From JADGRQ01 sp041476585 (lineage in GTDB: Bacteria > Pseudomonadota > Gammaproteobacteria > Burkholderiales > SG8-39), in assembly GCA_041476585.1 (NCBI GenBank), contig JBGOTT010000220.1, forward strand, positions 1-7,188: DNA of 7,188 nt, given 5' to 3'. Below are positions 6,081-7,188 of the stretch, piece after piece; within the stretch, counting starts at the first letter, position 1, and each line of letters opens with the position of its first letter. The position numbers and the translations under genes were made by a program. The notes beneath the pieces were generated by a model. The model ran no database searches and had not been told where the DNA came from. It was given only the letters and a program-made list of their open reading frames with translations.

Positions 6081-6302
6081 TCAGGCCGGAGCCAGCGCGC
6101 TCCGCTTCGCATGCTCCAGGACGGCGCGCACTTGTTCGAGGGTGACACCTGGGAACCACTCAACGAATTGGGACACCAGGCCACCGTCTTCGAGGTTCTC
6201 GAACAGGGCTGCTACAGGCACTCGGGTACCTCGGAACACTCACGCTCCGCTAACCCGATCCGGGTCGCGCTCGACGGCCGGGCAGGTTGACCAATCGATC
6301 AT
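6081..6302 (-). pseudogene. DUF433 antitoxin gene with in-frame premature stop
   Basis: Starting at ATG 6302 the frame reads MIDWSTCPAVERDPDRVSGA for 20 codons, then TGA (6242-6240), then continues in the same frame as VFRGTRVPVAALFENLEDG, QFVEWFPGVTLEQVRAVLEH and a short tail to a second TGA at 6083-6081. Apart from the TGA this is a complete DUF433 protein of about 73 codons, the normal length. The stop sits where relatives carry tryptophan, so a single TGG to TGA change explains it; no frameshift is involved. DUF433 proteins are small, probably helix-turn-helix antitoxins usually encoded directly upstream of a DUF5615 toxin, exactly as here. The two remnants are contiguous (TGA then GTG). 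Because both partners are damaged, the module looks dead. Confidence 0.85.
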
Positions 6303-6317
6303 GGCGAGGATGCTAGC
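6303..6317 (-). promoter_or_regulatory. Possible extended -10 of the DUF433/DUF5615 remnant
   Basis: On the minus strand TGCTAGCAT ends seven bases before the ATG at 6302. TAGCAT (6315-6310) matches the -10 consensus at four of six positions and has a TG extension. As with the LOG gene, transcription would begin at the start codon, giving a leaderless message. No clear -35 or Shine-Dalgarno is present. It may be as inactive as the genes it served. Confidence 0.3.
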
Positions 6318-6354
6318 ACTGTGACAGCGAGACGGCTAATTCGAGCGTCGGCCG

Positions 6355-6500
6355 GCCATCGCGAGCCCGCCCTTCATGTCGCCGACGCCGGGGCCGTAGG
6401 CGTATTCGCCGTCCTGGCTGAAGCTCCATCCCGGCTGGCCGCCCGCCGGCCACACCGTATCGGCATGGCCGAGGATGACCAGCTTGCTGCGGCCTTTTCC
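6355..6500 (-). pseudogene. Fragment of a second M20 peptidase gene
   Basis: This stretch aligns without gaps to the intact M20 gene (3762-3906), corresponding to its residues 78-126. It keeps the His of LGHADTV and the Asp of YGPGVGDMKGG but lacks everything before and after: no catalytic Glu pair, no lid domain and no C-terminal domain. Five of 49 residues differ from the intact protein. The open frame extends a little on both sides (6336-6545) with unrelated residues, so a short peptide could be made from a TTG start, but it cannot be an enzyme. It lies about 50 bases downstream of MAPEG copy B on the same strand. In the intact arrangement the M20 gene is separated from MAPEG copy A by the GNAT gene, which is absent here. 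Confidence 0.9.
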
Positions 6501-6541
6501 TGCGTGCGCGCGGTGGCGTACAGACCCGTACCCGCTCTTCT

Positions 6542-6949
6542 TCAATTCGCCTGTCGCAGCAGTTCAACTGCAAACGTCATGAACGCGATCCAGGCGACTG
6601 TAAAAGCCACGGTGCGAGCCATGAAAAGACTGAATCCGCTGATGTGAATCAAAGCATGCGCGGCACGCGCATAGAAGAAGACAGCGGCGGATATCCCGGT
6701 AATGGATGTCGACACCCCGACCGAATTGGCGATCAGGACAACCGCGGCGAATGGCGCGATATTCTCGACCGCGTTCATGTGCGCCCGATTGGCGCGATTG
6801 ACCCAGTCAGGCAAGGGCGATGTCGGCGCGACCTTGTAGTCGGCAGGTTTCAGGGAGCCGCGAGACGATACGTATCCAATGACAACCGGAATCCAGAGCA
6901 TTCCAGTGAGAAGAGCGGCAAGCGAGAGATAAAACAGTTCGGTGGTCAT
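6542..6949 (-). CDS. MAPEG family membrane protein, copy B
   Basis: This is a 135-residue paralogue of the MAPEG protein at 4774-5181 with the same signature, NRANRAHMNAVEN (residues 51-63), and the same four hydrophobic segments. Twelve residues differ by my count; most lie in membrane segments or loops and none in the R-A-H-x-N-x-x-E core. Several are conservative (V17M, F64I, V100L) and a few are not (L9S, L76S, E85G). The frame is intact, with a strong Shine-Dalgarno, AAGGAGG, five bases before ATG. The last codons differ from copy A because the repeat ends within them: copy A ends His-Ala-Ile and copy B ends Gln-Ala-Asn. The reading frame appears still maintained, so it may be expressed. 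What follows downstream is only an M20 fragment. Confidence 0.9.
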   Translation of the reverse strand: MTTELFYLSLAALLTGMLWIPVVIGYVSSRGSLKPADYKVAPTSPLPDWVNRANRAHMNAVENIAPFAAVVLIANSVGVSTSITGISAAVFFYARAAHALIHISGFSLFMARTVAFTVAWIAFMTFAVELLRQAN

Positions 6950-7010
6950 ACTTACCTCCTTATCAATTCATCGATCGGACCTCGGGAATATCAACGTTTC
7001 GACTGCAGCC
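6552..7010. repeat. Long direct repeat, copy 2 (MAPEG gene plus upstream region)
   Basis: This is the partner of 4784-5241, in the same orientation. One end falls inside the last codons of MAPEG (shared TGTCGCAG) and the other at CTGCAGCC, about 60 bases upstream of the start codon. There is no target-site duplication or terminal inverted repeat that would mark it as a transposon. Confidence 0.95.
6950..6994 (-). promoter_or_regulatory. Possible promoter and ribosome-binding site of MAPEG copy B
   Basis: This matches the copy A arrangement: TTGATA (6994-6989), 17 bases, ATGAAT (6971-6966), then AAGGAGG (6961-6955) five bases before the ATG. The -35 has one change from copy A. The ribosome site is clear and the promoter is uncertain, because the -10 is poor. 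Confidence 0.3.
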
Positions 7011-7188
7011 TGGAAAGCCATATCAACGTCCCGGCTAACGCGACGTCCGCTTGCGGGCGGTCGCGGTTGAGCCGGTGGTCAGACCTCGTAAGTATTCGGG
7101 CATCTCCTGGCGCAGGATCTGGCGCAGTGCCCGTTCGGTAGCCGTACCGCAAATTACTACGCATTCTTAGCAGCGATTCCGAATAATC
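7011..7188 (-). other. Right-edge segment with a bulged hairpin and an unassigned 43-codon open stretch
   Basis: I recognise no gene in this segment. On the minus strand a frame is open from 7166 to a TAG at 7037-7035, with a TAA just before it and no good start codon; its middle, ALRQILRQEMPEYLRG, looks protein-like but matches nothing I know, so it may be the broken tail of a gene lying to the right. The TAG lies inside an imperfect hairpin: 7031-7044 (CCGGCTAACGCGAC) pairs with 7060-7075, with single extra G bases at 7065 and 7069. Confidence 0.35.

Noticed and set aside
6240..6242. TGA in DUF433 as a selenocysteine or recoded Trp codon
   Set aside because: The family has Trp at this place and no Sec-dependent function, no selenocysteine hairpin is evident, and all other genes here use TGA as an ordinary stop. 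A nonsense mutation is simpler, given the toxin is also broken.
5871..6324. Plus-strand frames of 139 and 116 codons in the toxin-antitoxin remnant region
   Set aside because: They are the complement of the DUF433 and DUF5615 sequences, which show clear family patterns on the minus strand; no ribosome site or domain supports them.
4784..7010. Composite transposon or insertion sequence bounded by the two MAPEG repeats
   Set aside because: The repeats encode MAPEG rather than a transposase, lack terminal inverted repeats and show no target duplication. They are better described as a diverged segmental duplication.
1..7188. CRISPR array, tRNA or rRNA genes
   Set aside because: I saw no regularly spaced short repeats, no cloverleaf-like segments and no conserved rRNA stretches on either strand.

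Overview
This window looks like a GC-rich proteobacterial chromosome, most plausibly a betaproteobacterium. That assignment is an inference from the style of the proteins and from a TACAAT-type hexamer sitting just before a start codon; no rRNA or marker gene is present to confirm it. No tRNA, rRNA, CRISPR array, transposase or integrase is visible.

Left part (1-4138), ordinary high-GC coding DNA. On the plus strand lie the 3' end of an ABC permease of the nucleoside/BmpD type, a Ser-cisSer-Lys amidase four bases after it, a LOG-family Rossmann protein, and a class I O-methyltransferase that overlaps the LOG stop codon by four bases. On the minus strand, meeting the methyltransferase tail to tail, is an M20 zinc peptidase of the carboxypeptidase G2 type. 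Its last expected metal-ligand histidine is a cysteine.

Right part (4139-7188), visibly less GC-rich in its first genes and accessory in character, with every recognisable gene on the minus strand. Read in the direction of transcription from the right: an unassigned edge segment; a MAPEG-family membrane protein (copy B); a 49-codon fragment of an M20 peptidase; a dead DUF433/DUF5615 (PIN-like) toxin-antitoxin pair, with the antitoxin cut by an in-frame TGA and the toxin shortened internally and at its end; an apparently intact RelE-type toxin with its Phd/YefM antitoxin, toxin first; a second MAPEG gene (copy A); and a GNAT acetyltransferase that runs into the intact M20 gene.

The main structural feature is a repeat. 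About 458 bp covering MAPEG and its upstream signals occurs twice (4784-5241 and 6552-7010), and the M20 fragment beside copy B matches the intact M20 gene. Both paired segments differ by about 10% at the protein level, so copy B and the M20 fragment look like the remains of one duplicated or imported block that bracketed the toxin-antitoxin genes. The live toxin has a consensus TATAAT inside a 7-bp inverted repeat, a good candidate for an autoregulatory operator.

I do not see a clearly new multi-gene system. The points most worth a second look are the decayed toxin-antitoxin pair next to an intact one, the paralogous flanks, and the histidine-to-cysteine change in the peptidase.
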